64,000 nucleotides of DNA from Myotis daubentonii (Eukaryota; Chordata; Mammalia; Chiroptera; Vespertilionidae), in the NCBI RefSeq assembly GCF_963259705.1, contig NC_081847.1:93014389-93078388 (forward strand), written 5' to 3'. How positions within the stretch are numbered: the first letter of the stretch is position 1; every line of letters starts with the position of its first letter. Both the position numbers and the translations under genes were made by a program. The notes below the pieces were generated by a model. That model was not told where the DNA came from. It did no database searches and worked only from the letters and a program-made list of their open reading frames with translations. Shown here in pieces: positions 44,712-55,779 of this stretch.

Positions 44712-45457
44712 AGAGATTGAGAGAAATTCTCTTTAAGGAAGGTACTGGCAATTTTCTCCTTGCCCTTTACTTTCATTATTGCTTGCCTATATAAAATATG
44801 AACCATTGTATTTTGAGTTTTAATAGGAAATATCTAGAAACTGTATTAGAACCAAATGCCTGATATTTTATAAAAATAAATTAGGCATTTATTATTTTTA
44901 AAGTATAGCCTTTTATTTTATGGTTTATATCAGAAACAGGCATTTGCTAAATTATTTACTAACAGTTAAATATAATGGTAAAGAAAAGTAACTGTTGTGA
45001 TTCTCATCAGCTGTTGGCTAATTGGTGTGGGTATGTGTATGTGGCATATATTGAGGGGGATGCAGAAAGGGCAGGGGTGGCCCAAGAGGGAAGGCTATAC
45101 ATGTTCAAGGTCAAACAAATAACATTATGAAGGAAAAATAGTCATAGAAGCAAATCTTATTCTCTGTTCCAAGTCATTTCGTTAGTGGCAAACAGCACCA
45201 GAATGTTACTGGCGATTGGACTTCAGTTTAGCAACCTTGGTACTTGAGTTCTGGTCAAGAGAGAATTCAGAGCCAAATAGAAGTAAACGTTTATTTAGAA
45301 AGTCATTTAGAAGAAGTGAGCCATGGAAGAAGTGAGCCAGCTGGGCTGCATGGGCTCAGGAAACAAGTTACAGATGCAAATGAAGGGCCCTTGAAGCTCA
45401 GGAAAAAGAAAGGCAGAGAGAACATGCCTGGGGAAGGGAGAGGAAAAATGCATGGGC

Positions 45458-45558
45458 ATGCTCCAGAGAAAGAGAGAAAGAGAGAAAGAGAGGGAGAGAA
45501 GAAGGAAGAGGAGGAGGAGGAGGAGGAGGAGGAGGAGGAGGAGGAGGAGGAGGAGGAG

Positions 45559-45599
<41 letters not shown>

Positions 45600-45672
45600 T
45601 GGAGGAAAGAGAGGGAGGAGAGAGGGAGCAGAGGGAGGAGAAAAAAGAGGGAGAGAGGGCGAGAGAGAGCTG
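45458..45672 (+). repeat. Long purine tract with (GAG)n and (GA)n
   Basis: Over 200 bases of almost pure A/G. The GAG repeats at about 45507-45560 create a poly-Glu frame on the plus strand and poly-Pro on the minus strand; neither is a gene. Confidence 0.95.
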
Positions 45673-46088
45673 GATCCTCAGTCTTGAGGGTTTTTATCCG
45701 CTCTCTAAAGGTGGGGATCTTAGGGGAGGTCCTGGGGGAGGATTCCAACAGAATGTTCATCAGTTTTCCAGGTCTGTCCTTTCAGGGTCACGGTTTCTAC
45801 TGATTTGCCTGCACTAGGGAAGGATCGTCAGTCACCTAGCTGGTCCTGATGTCAGCCATGCGTCCCCTGCCTGGCCTTGCTGCATCCTGGGCCTGGAGGT
45901 GAATCACAGTGATGCTCTCTCTAGTTTGGCCAAAACGCTAGCTTGAGGCTTTGCTCCTAAGATTATTGGATGCAGGTCAGAACCTCATTGTCCTGGGGGC
46001 TTACTGCTTAGGGAGAGGCCTGCAAGGACTTATACGGGGCTAATCTCCAGCCGCCTTGTTTGGCCTTCACGGGGTCTACCGCGTGATA

Positions 46089-46136
46089 GTGATAGGAAAG
46101 GTCAGTGATAGGAAAGGTCAGTGATAGGAAAGGTCA
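46089..46136 (-). repeat. Three perfect tandem copies of a 16-bp motif
   Basis: GTGATAGGAAAGGTCA at 46089-46104, 46105-46120 and 46121-46136, identical. Each copy contains the nuclear-receptor half-site AGGTCA. In the candidate LTR they occupy the U3 enhancer position. Confidence 0.95.
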
Positions 46137-46514
46137 GGGGGTGAGGTCATTTGTCCGTTGCTAGGCACCCAGCTTTCCGCTCTGGTGACCTTCTGACCTT
46201 CTACACCTGGCCAATCTTCCCTACTCTGCTCATGTCTGTCTAACTGCCTACTGCAATTTTAAAAACAATGTCTTCCCAGCCCAAGCCTTTAGGCAATAAT
46301 ATCAAGATAATTGCAAATAGTATTTTGAATGGTATTTGTTTTACATTTTGGGGAGAAAAAAATCATTCTCATTGAAACCTATCTCAAACTCTTTCCCTTT
46401 CCATGGAAGTCCCTTTATCGAGAGGCATAGGAAAAAGCAAGCTAAGCGATGTCTTCACCAGGAATTAGAGTTTGGGGGCAAGAAGAAAAGACAAGAGCTC
46501 TAAAATCTTTCCAT

Positions 46515-46820
46515 CCAACGATCGAAGGAGTCCTGACTTAATAGGAGGCGGACTATTGGCGCTGCCTGGTCTCCGCGGGAGCTAATCGGAGGCGGCTGGT
46601 AGCAGGCCTTCTGGAAGCTGCTGCTTTCCCTGGGCCACTGATTAGCGAGGCACCTGTTTACTTCCCGTGGGAGCTCCGAATCCCACCCACTTGACCGCAG
46701 CGCTTGCTTTCGCAGTTCCAGCAGCTTCTCCAGAGAGCAAGGCCTTCGGCGTACGCAGGGATTTAAGGGAAGGTTGAAAAAACAGAAGAGGCGTCCCTGT
46801 CAGCGCCGCCTTCAACCCGG
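46515..46820 (+). promoter_or_regulatory. Small CpG-rich patch ending in a strong splice donor
   Basis: About 20 CpGs in roughly 300 bp against a CpG-poor background. It ends CAACCCGG|GTAAGAGAAA, a near-perfect 5' splice site at 46820/46821. This could be a promoter with a noncoding first exon. No TATA box or open frame supports it further. Confidence 0.35.
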
Positions 46821-46857
46821 GTAAGAGAAATACCTTTTAGAAGCCCGGGCTTCAGAG

Positions 46858-47122
46858 CAGCGATGTTCAACCCCTTTCATCTCACGGCACATAAACTGAT
46901 TACTAAAACCTGCAGCACACCGAAAAATCTTACAGTTTTTGCCAATCTGACAAAAAAAAAAAGGGGTATAATTTTGATGCATTCGCACTGGAGGGTTACT
47001 GTTGGGCTGGCTGTTGTCATTCTGTTATTTGACACTCAGGGAAAAGAGGCCAGGGCCCTGACTACACAGTCGGGTACTGCCTGTTGTGAACATTCTTGTG
47101 GCTCACCGGTTGAAAACCTGTG
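46858..47122 (-). mobile_element. Non-autonomous hAT element, 265 bp
   Basis: Plus-strand start CAGCGATGTTCAACCCC and end GGTTGAAAACCTGTG. Same family as 39385-39652 in the other orientation. Flanks CTTCAGAG and CTTTGGGG match at five of eight positions. The 121-codon plus frame is a chance frame through it. Confidence 0.8.
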
Positions 47123-47473
47123 CTTTGGGGGCTTGCTCAGCACCCCCCAAGCTGTGCCCCTCCCCACGGAGAATGAGTCTGTGGGCCAAGGAATGTGTCC
47201 ACCAGGTTCCGCTTCCTTCCCGTTCTAGACAGAGACACAGCTTTCCTATCTGTCTTTGTGTGAGATGCAAGACACCCTCACCCCTAAACTTCCTGATTCT
47301 GGCTGACCAATACTCTGTCCAGCACAGAACCCTGCCTTGGGCATTGCAGCGATGCCAGGTTGCCAGGAAACACTCAAAATGCTTTCTTTCCCCATCTGTG
47401 CTTGGTGCACACTACAGCAGTTCAAGTGCCAGTGAGGGTTCCAAGACTGTACTTGGAATAACATGTGCTAGAC

Positions 47474-47695
47474 CAGTGGTTCTCAACCTTGGCTGCACAT
47501 TAGAAGCACCTGGGAATCTTTTTAAAATCCTGATTTCTGGGCCTCATCCTCTGGACATTCTGTTTCTTTGTGATGGGGAAGGGCCACCATATTAGTAACA
47601 AAGAAACAGGATTTCCGGAGGATGAGGCCCAGAAATCAGGATTTTAAAAAGATTCCCAGGTGATTCTAATGTGCAGCCAAGGTTGAGAACCGCTG
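47474..47695. mobile_element. Palindromic hAT-Charlie element (MER58/MER5B-like)
   Basis: Left arm CAGTGGTTCTCAACCTTGG; right arm is its inverse, ending CCAAGGTTGAGAACCGCTG. The arms are about 97 bp long and nearly identical, so the element forms a long hairpin. Flanks TGCTAGAC (47466-47473) and TTCTAGAC (47696-47703) match at seven of eight. Confidence 0.88.
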
Positions 47696-47703
47696 TTCTA
47701 GAC

Positions 47704-49830
47704 CATGCTTGAGTGCCCATAATCCTGCCTGGAGGTACCTGAGCTCGCTTTCAGGGTCTGCGTAGAGCTTCTTCCTAAATTTATATTCTGGAGGCGGACC
47801 ACACCGCCAGTGGCCAAGGGACAGCTGTGTGCGGTTGTGGGTGGAGCTTGGCATTCGGGATGGGTGCACACATATACATGCCGGGCCCCTTGCAGTGAGG
47901 GAGAGAGCCAGGGCTTGGGAGACTGTGTGTGGAAGGAGGGGGAAGAGGCAGGTGCGATGAGCTGAGGGATTCTACATATGAGACCTGGCCTTCCAGTCAC
48001 TATAAAGTCTATTTATCAGGGCAGAGTATAGAACGTATTTTATTTAACAGCTTGTTAGAGTGATTTATTACTTTTAATATTTAGATATAGGGCGTGTGGA
48101 CTTTCTTTTGTATTCTCGTCCAGGGCCCTACAAATGTTAAGGACAGGCCTGGTTATGGTCCCAAAGCCTTCTTGCCAGATAACAAAGGCCCTTTTATAAA
48201 CCCAGACACTATTAATAAGTGTCATGATTTAAAGTCCTTGGAGGAGTTCCAGTTTTTTCTAAAGCTTCTACATTTTTAAGACGATGGGTTTGGGGATTGA
48301 TAAATGTGAATAATCATCTGAGCTGTCCTGCTTACATTGCATACATTGTATCAGATGAAAAATTCAGGCATTACTCAATCTCCCTGATTCTTATTTTCTT
48401 TACCTGTAAAGTAGGGAGGGTAATTTATATATATCTCGATAGGTCAGTTGTGTTAACACATTGCAGGCGGATCACGAGAATTCTCGCTTCACATTACACA
48501 GTGTTTTACGAAGTATCATACTTTAAGAAGATAAGTAAATACATGGAATAAATGACTTCAAAATGCAATGGGTATTTAATTTTAGAGCATGCTTGTAACA
48601 TGTATGTAAAACGTTTTTTGTACTCGTTCAATAGAAACTTACCTGGCCACTGGGTAAAGCTAGCAATGAAGCTACTGGTCCGCAATGTGTTTAAGATTAC
48701 AGGAGGAATGCTTCCACAGGGCCGGATGCACAGTAAATAAAAGGTAGCTGCTGTTTCCATGACGAGTTCCTCACCGTGGAAGCCATCTGCCAGCTCCCGT
48801 GGCAACCTCACTTTTCCAGATGTAACTTTAAAGCTAGGATAGGCTGGGGGCTATACGCCAACAAGGGGCATTTAGACCAACAACCCTGCTCAGTACGACA
48901 GAATCTAGGGCTATGTTGCATATGGCAACGCTCACAAGAAAAGATAGTCTTCTGTCACCCTCAGAGTGGACCAGTTCTGGGAAGTGGTCATTTTAGTTTG
49001 TTGAGTTCAGAGTCTTTCTAGCTTTTACTTGAGTAAGATGCTCCTGATGAAAATCCTTTGCCTCTTCCGGTCTTGCCCTCTCTGCGTAGCTTTTAAACTG
49101 GGATTAAATGTTAACAAACCCTCCATTGTGAGTGCCTCTGTTATCACAGAATGTTATGTCGTGCGTCATAAATAATTCATAGGCAATATTTAGAATGGCT
49201 GCGAGCCATTTTTAGAATTGGCTGGGAATTGTTTACAACACCCTCCTCACACCCTTTGCCTGTGGTATGTTCACTTCATATTTTTTCTTAAAATCCTCTA
49301 AAGCAGCGAGACTACTTATGTTACCTAGGAGTTTATTCCTAAGCCAAGTCAAGGACAGAAAATGCCCCCCGCCGCTTCCCCCCCCCACCCCCCAAAGCCT
49401 AAATGGACTTGCAGTTCCTTGAACACCTATGGACTCATTGCTTCCCGGAGTGGCTCCTGCCGCTTCCTCCACCAGAGCCCCCCCTTTCCTCGTGGCCCCT
49501 GCCGGCCCCCCCTTCCCCATCTCTGCTGATCCCTGCTGTCCTCCCAGAGAGGCTTTCCTGGCCGTGAGTCTGGGGTAAGTGCCACCTCCTACAAGTAGCT
49601 TGTGCCTGTCTCTACTCTGTCTCCTGGTTTGTCGTTACCATCAGACTAAGAACTTATCAAGGACAGAAACTGTCTTCTTTCTCTGTGTGTACGGGAGTGA
49701 TCATGAAAATATTTAACATGTGATGCCAACTATCACCACGCCTGGCAAGCTGACGGAATAGGGCCTTGGAGGCCTCCTGCTGTTGGGTGAAGGAGAAACG
49801 GTGGAACATTTTAATTTTGTTACATTTTAT

Positions 49831-49832
<2 letters not shown>
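47704..49832. other. Intergenic, no secure gene
   Basis: Short frames of 80-101 codons are not recognised. Near 48,400 a TTCTTTACCTGTAAAGTAGGG phrase is MIR-like. C-runs near 49,366-49,393. Confidence 0.35.

Positions 49833-49903
<71 letters not shown>
49833..49903 (+). repeat. Compound (CT)n(TA)n microsatellite
   Basis: About 39 bp of CT followed by about 30 bp of TA, abutting the tail of the SINE to the right. Confidence 0.95.
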
Positions 49904-49907
<4 letters not shown>

Positions 49908-50340
49908 CTGATTTCTGAGAGGAAAAGAGAGGGAGAGAGAGATAGAAACATCAATGATGAGAGAGAATCATTGATCGCTGCCTCCTGCAGGTCCCACACT
50001 GGGGATTGAGCCCACAACCTGGGCATGTGCCCTGACTGGGAATTAAGACCCTGGACCAGGAGTGGGAAAACTTTTTGACTCGAGGGCCACAATGGGTTCT
50101 TAAACTGGACTCAGAAGAAGGAGCTGCGGCCGTGTTTCCCGACGTTGCCATGGTAACACTGCTGCTGGTGAAGGAGCGGAGGGGAGAGCAAGAGAACCCC
50201 CGCTCTTTCAGCTCCGAGGGCCGGAAAGAACAGCCGAACGGGCCGGATCCGGCCCGCGGGCCGTAGTTTGCCCACGGCTGCCCTGGACCCTTCGGTCTGC
50301 AGGCTGATGCTCTCCTCACTGAGCCGAACCCGCTAGGGCT
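49904..50340 (-). mobile_element. Ves SINE split by a hAT element
   Basis: The antisense Ves body runs from 49904 to 50056 and resumes at 50289 to the head (minus strand AGCCCTAGCGGGTTCGGCTC). The intervening 224 bp is a hAT insertion. The SINE is therefore older than that insertion. Confidence 0.9.
50057..50280 (-). mobile_element. Non-autonomous hAT element with replaced middle, 224 bp
   Basis: Ends CAGGAGTGGGAAAACTTTTT and GTAGTTTGCCCACGGCTG. A perfect 8-bp duplication CCCTGGAC lies at 50049-50056 and 50281-50288. The outer about 50 bp match the copies at 2961 and 37006, but the middle is unrelated, GC-rich DNA (GACGTTGCCATGGTAACACT and following). Confidence 0.95.
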
Positions 50341-50697
50341 GAAACACTTTTAAAGGGACCCAACGTTCAGTGGGTGTCTTCAGTGCAACTCTCTGCAGTG
50401 TGGAGAGCAGCTCGCCCAGGCGCCTGATTCTGCAGAGTCCAACCTTGTGTCACGTCCCTACAGCTCTGCAGAGAGACGCTCACTTGCAGGAGGCTGGCAG
50501 CACTGCCAATAATTCTTGCCCACAGACTTGCCCCGAATACTCTGTGGGGGATGTTCCGTTGACGTCTCCCCCCCCCCCCCCCCCGTGTGGAAGAAGCAAA
50601 TTAATTTTCACAGAGCTGATGGGCTTATATATTTTTCTGGTCTTTGAATTATCCTCTGAACTGGCTGAACACTTCTTCTGGTTCCCTTATTAATTAA

Positions 50698-50971
50698 CTA
50701 GTAGCCTTGTGCACGAATCCCTGTGCCAGGAGGTTGCTGCCGCCCTCTGCCCACTGCCCCACCCTCCTGTAGCTCCCCCACCCCCCTCCTCCCTCCCCAC
50801 TCCCTCTCCTCCTCATAGCTTGCTGCCCTGCCCCCTCCTGTAGCTCTCCACAGCCCCCTTGTACCTTGCTGGCCCACCTCCTGCTGAACAGTGATCTTTT
50901 CCTGACCTACTTGGTCATTATGCCTCAGGGCATAATGGCTAATTAGCATATTCCTCCCTTAGTATATAGGA
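50698..50971 (-). mobile_element. Non-autonomous Helitron
   Basis: On the minus strand it starts TCCTATATACTAAGGGAGGA and ends TTCGTGCACAAGGCTACTAG, between A and T. The interior is CT/GA-rich and partly repeated (TGTAGCTC boxes). Confidence 0.85.
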
Positions 50972-51670
50972 TTGATGAGTTAAATGAAACTTCGGCTTGT
51001 GTTTGTTTTAAGTCTGTGCGAGAATCATTTTTCCTCTTCTCTTTTTAAAACTGATCCTTAATGAGTTGTGGAGGTCTTCCCCGGAGATTATTTAAAGAAA
51101 AGACATCTAACAAAAAACAAAGCTACCTCTCTCCTGAAGGAATCCAAGTTCCTTTCAGTCTGTTAGCTTTACATCTACTTTCAAATGCTTTATTGTTACG
51201 TTGATTGAATGAGTGATCAAGTATTATTTATCTCAGGCATCCATAGAGATCCTATACTAATCAGACATCCAAATTTTCTATGATGATGTTTATCTTCAAA
51301 AAATAAAATTCTAAACAGAAAAACTGAACCTTTTAGGATATCTTTTACACCTGAACCTATCTTTGAGTTTTCCAGAAGAGCTCTGAAAAAATTAATGATT
51401 TGTTCTTATAAAATGATACTGAAAATAATGTTTAGCCAATGAGTTACCAAATCAGAAGGCATGCTAAAATTTCTCTAGGTTACATTTGGATACATAAAAT
51501 ATATTAATATAAATAATTCAAATATATGTTTCCATGGGAATTCCTAAAGATTGGCCAATGGCCAAAACATGGACAATGGTCAAAATCCTGGTGACAGTTT
51601 GCTTGATAATATTACACAACAATAGTAAGCTGATATCACACACTTCTTATTTCCATGCTTATTTGGAATA
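50972..51670. other. Intergenic, AT-rich
   Basis: Nothing recognised. Confidence 0.4.
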
Positions 51671-51674
51671 AGTT

Positions 51675-51770
51675 ACTTTTTTTCTCCCCCTAGCTTTATT
51701 GAGATATAACTGATATGTAACATTACATACACAGAAGGTATATAAGGTGATGATTTGATACAAAAAACAA
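51675..51770 (-). mobile_element. LINE-1 3' end fragment
   Basis: AGCTTTATTGAGATATAACT and GGTGATGATTTGATAC are the typical antisense 3' end of older mammalian L1. Confidence 0.6.
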
Positions 51771-54204
51771 ACAAAACACAACACACATTTGAAAATAGAC
51801 TTCATCAATCACTTGGAGAAATTTTGTCTAAAAAAATGTTTTTGGAATGCTTTTATTATCTTGTTTTGTGTGCTACAGAAACGGTCACATTTCCTTATCA
51901 GTTACTTTATTCTGGACTCTCATCAGATCTTTCACATTTGAAAATTATCAGTAACCTAAAACCACATGGATTTCACATTTGTCATCATCCACAGATAGTT
52001 TGTGTTTTACTCGAGTTCTCACCTGAGTGAGCAGCGTTTGTGTCTCCAGCAAACAAGGCCTGTCCCCCAGCTGGGTGTACCAAGTACTTCAAACTGTGGA
52101 CTCTTCTAAGAATAGACTCTTGAGCTCTAATGGGATTGCTTGCCAATGGGCTGAGTCAGGGTTTTCAGACCGTCCTCCGTAAAGGAGCAGATGGCTTTCT
52201 GAGTCTCCCAACCCAAGATCTAGCAGAACACAAACTAATTACATAGGACTGAGTGAACTGATGAGGAGATTTTTATTAGGGGTATTTGTTTAGAATTCTG
52301 TTGATGTTTTTTCTTTATGTTTTCTCTTCTACATATGCAAGCAACCTCCCTTCTTTTTATTCGTAAGCCATTTTTATCCAATAACAATGTAGTTGACTCT
52401 GCTATTGTAAACAAAAATGCAGCATTTTCAAGGGATATCTGATTCTCCCCTCCCCTCCACTGGAAATCAAACTCTTTCTAAATCTCCTTACTGCTCCTGG
52501 GAGTGGAGTTATTCGCATAAGTTCAATAATAGCGCGTTTTCCTTTGTGCTAGGAGATAACTGGGAAAACAAGGTGTACAGCCGAAGCCTCACCGGGAGGT
52601 CCTATTTGAGAGTGGCTCTCCTTTAATCAGGTATGACGGTCACTTTTAAGGAAATAAAATGGACGTACTTGACTTTGACTACAGCCTTCTTATGGAGCCA
52701 GAGCCTAGGAGTGTCTCTGGCAGACTGGCCTGGATGCTGGCTGAGGGCCCTGTCTTGGTGGTGAGGAGACCCACCTCCTGGGAGGCCAGGGACCTGGAGG
52801 AGGGAGGGAGGTACCCACTTTTATAGGTTTCACCGGTGAAATTTGGTGAACTTTTGGGCGGCTTGGTTTCCTAGCCTTGAGAAGGCAAATGCTAAAACCT
52901 TTACCAAAATTTAAACTGAAATTTCTTATGGAAACTTCCCGGCAGAAGTTTATTTTGTGATTGTTCAAAGCGAGCCCTAGAAAGCCCATTGCTGCCTTAT
53001 GCGAATAATCAGGCCCAAACTCAGCAACTCAGCGGCCAGCATCACGGGGTTGATGTTTCTTTGGGGTTATTCTTGATCAAGGTGAGACGACTGTATCAAA
53101 ACAGTGTGAAAGACTTTTAATTGGGCCAAAAGATGGCCAGGTATCTTCAGTGGAAAGCATGCATTGTTTAGAGCACACCTCTCAGAGTTATCTGATTCGG
53201 TGGGTTTGTGTTTTAATTGACTTGAGTCATTCTACAACTCTGTTGAGATAACTACATAAAGAAATGAACTTGGACACTGTTGATATAACGCAAGTAATTC
53301 TTGGGTATGGACATGCACAGCGTTTTTGTGCCTTAAAGTTTTGATTGACTCCCCTCTCCACAGTGGGAGAAACCGGCTCTGCACGCCTGAGGTAGATGTG
53401 CTTCAACAATCCTACTGGGTGTATATATTGTGAAGTCTGATTTTTTGATTCTTGAGACCTGGGGGGTTTGTGACAGCTTTTCCTGTTCTCTCATTAATTA
53501 ATGAGTGGAGTCAATCTTTGACATTTTAGTATTATCTGTATGAGAGTCATGATTGTATTTGTCTTGAAAAATCATTCTTGAACTCTGGGAAAGCCTTTAT
53601 GCTGTGGGATAACACGGCAGTGTCCCTGGTGGTCAGGGAAGGGGACCCCTGGGGAGCTTAAGGAAGTTGATATTTATCAACTGGCGAAAGTACTTGAGCA
53701 TCATAAGCACAGGTATGTCTGTCTGGGCCCGCTGCCTGGAAGCCGCCCTGGCTGCAGCCCAGTGTTCACCTAGGGCCTGCCTGAAGGAATAAGAGCTTAG
53801 CTGGCTTGATGTTTATGTTTAAATTTGCTGATGCTGCCACAATCCCAGACAACGCCTAGAATCAAAACACAAAAATAACAAAGCACATGTGTGTTTTTCT
53901 GAGGCAGAGTCGGTAAATCTGGCAGATAAAGAAGTTTTAGGAAACTTCCTCTGGCCACTTCTCGGATGAACACTGACGGCTGTCACTCAATCGGCAGGTT
54001 CGCTGAGCTGGGCGCTTTTGGGGAAATGCGCCTCATGCTTCCTAACTTAATCCCAAATAGACCTAAGAGCAACACTCTCTATTAGCTCTGTCTTCTCAGG
54101 TGGAAAATGTAAGACAGAGGGAGCTGTTCATCTGCTCAGGTCCTACAGGCAGCGGCGGTGTAAATAAGTCACAATTCTCCTTTTGACGTTAGATTTCATG
54201 TATT
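51771..54204. other. Intergenic, no secure gene
   Basis: Unique-looking DNA. Frames of 91 (51755-52030) and 94 codons (52705-52989) are not recognised. Confidence 0.35.
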
Positions 54205-54312
54205 CAGTGGCTCCTCTGATCAAAATATTTGTTCATGTTATTCTTATAACAGCCCGTTATGTGACCTGTGAGCGTTCCTATTTTGCAGATGAGAAAACTG
54301 AGGCTAACGGGC
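54205..54312 (+). repeat. MIR SINE fragment
   Basis: ATTCTTATAACAGCCCGTTATG, then CTATTTTGCAGATGAGAAAACTGAGG, matches the MIR core. Confidence 0.7.
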
Positions 54313-54664
54313 CTACACTTTACATTTATCACAACAATGTCACCTTTGTTGTGCAGTGTTTTCTGCCGAGTGAGTGTGGTTTCCCCCAATGACATTCCAT
54401 CTGCGCTGGTTTTCTAGTCTTGAGAGGGAGTGAGACCTCAGATGGCTTGTGTTTATGTCTAACATCACGCGCACACAGAACATTCCGTCTTGTGCGCACA
54501 CCTGCTTGGCCTGGTTGGAATCTGCGTGACTGTGTGCACCTGCTCTCCCTGAGCCTGTGGGTTCAGGCCCCTGGCATCGCCCCTCTTAAAGTCGGGGGAG
54601 CTGGCTCAGTCCCTGGCGGACTCCCGGTTCCTGCGAGCTCACTTTTCTCCAGGACATGCAGGGA

Positions 54665-55010
54665 TGGTAGTCCCCACCCCTTATCAATTCTGCTCTCCAC
54701 GGCTTCAGTTACCTGCAGTCAACCGTGGTCTGAAAATATTCCATGGAAAATTCCAGAAATAAACCACTCATCCATGTGAAACTGCCTGCCATTCCGAGCA
54801 ACGTGATAAAATCTCACGCCCTCTCAGCCAGGGGGCATGATCCCTAGGTCGCCTGTCCACGCTGTACCTCCTGCCTGCTGGTCCCTTAGCAACCCTCAGG
54901 GTCGCTGGATTATCGGATCTGTTATTAGAGAGACGCCACACGCACAGAGCTTCTATTATGCGTACGCTTATAACTGTTCTATTTTGTTATTTTCTTTGTC
55001 TCCTCACTCC
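54665..55010 (+). repeat. Tigger-type (TcMar) DNA transposon fragment
   Basis: Ordered phrases CCACGGCTTCAGTTACCTGC, GGTCTGAAAATATTCCATGG, CCAGAAATAAACCACTCATC and GGGCATGATCCCTAG match a Tigger-family 5' region. No transposase remains. Confidence 0.65.
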
Positions 55011-55405
55011 GTGTATTAACTTGAAGTGCGCGCCTTCCCTGGCTCCCAGGCGCCAGCCCCTCCCGCCTTGGGAGCCTCCTGGGGAATGAGCCTGGGGGGG
55101 GGTATGGGGGGAGGGGGAAGGGGGCTGCTCTGGGATGACGCCAGCGTTCCCTGCCTTTAGCTCGATTTCCGCTGGTTCCCGCCCAGGGGCAGCTCCTTCC
55201 ACCACGAGTGTTTCTGTGCACCCCGTTCCCCCCCGCCCAGGCAGCATCTGACACGCTCCCCTGCCCATCCCCCCAGTGTCTGCAGCGGCACCCTCACCGC
55301 CCCAGCCCTTCAGGGCACCCAGGTGTCGGCTGCCTGCCCTCCGGAGGTGGCTGGGTCCCTGGGGAGCAGGGCTCTGCTCTCCTTCCTGCAGCCACTGGCC
55401 AGGAG

Positions 55406-55779
55406 CACAGAGACCCTGACCCCCAGGCTGCAGGGCTAGGGGGACACAGGGTCCCTGCCCCCTGGCTGCAGGGCTAGGGGGACACAGGGTCCCTGCCCCC
55501 TGGCTGCAGGGCTAGGGGGACACAGAGACCCTGCCTCCCCACTGCCCCCCAGGCTTCAGGGCTAGGGGGACACAGGGACCCTGCCCCCCAGGCTGCAGGG
55601 CTAGGGGGACACAGGGTCCCTGCCCCCTGGCTGCAGGGCTAGGGGGACACAGGGTCCCTGCCCCCCAGGCTGCAGGGCTAGGGGGACACAGGGTCCCTGC
55701 CCCCTGGCTGCAGGGCTAGGGGGACACAGGGTCCCTGTCCCCCAGGCTGCAGGGCTAGGGGGACACAGAGACCCTGCCT
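55406..55779 (+). repeat. 38-bp GC-rich minisatellite, about nine copies
   Basis: Unit GGCTGCAGGGCTAGGGGGAC followed by ACAGGGTCCCTGCCCCCT. One unit near 55,530-55,550 is extended by about 20 bp and some units carry GAGACCC instead of GGGTCCC. The frames through it are artefacts. Confidence 0.95.

Larger units (their letters stand above)
45200..46254 (-). mobile_element. Probable solo LTR (boundaries approximate)
   Basis: On the minus strand a U3-like region with triplicated 16-bp repeats is followed by a TATA-like GCGGATAAAAACC (about 45,699) and, about 400 bp on, AATAAA (45,295-45,290). That is the order of an LTR, with a CT-rich R region expanded into a microsatellite. I could not fix TG...CA ends or a target duplication. 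Alternatively it is unique DNA with fortuitous signals. Confidence 0.4.

Noticed and set aside
45244..45687. 147-codon frame with a long poly-Glu run, and the overlapping poly-Pro/poly-Arg frames
   Set aside because: Created by a (GAG)n/(GA)n microsatellite; frames on both strands are open for the same reason.
55208..55477. Frames through the GC-rich minisatellite block
   Set aside because: Repeat-driven, low complexity.
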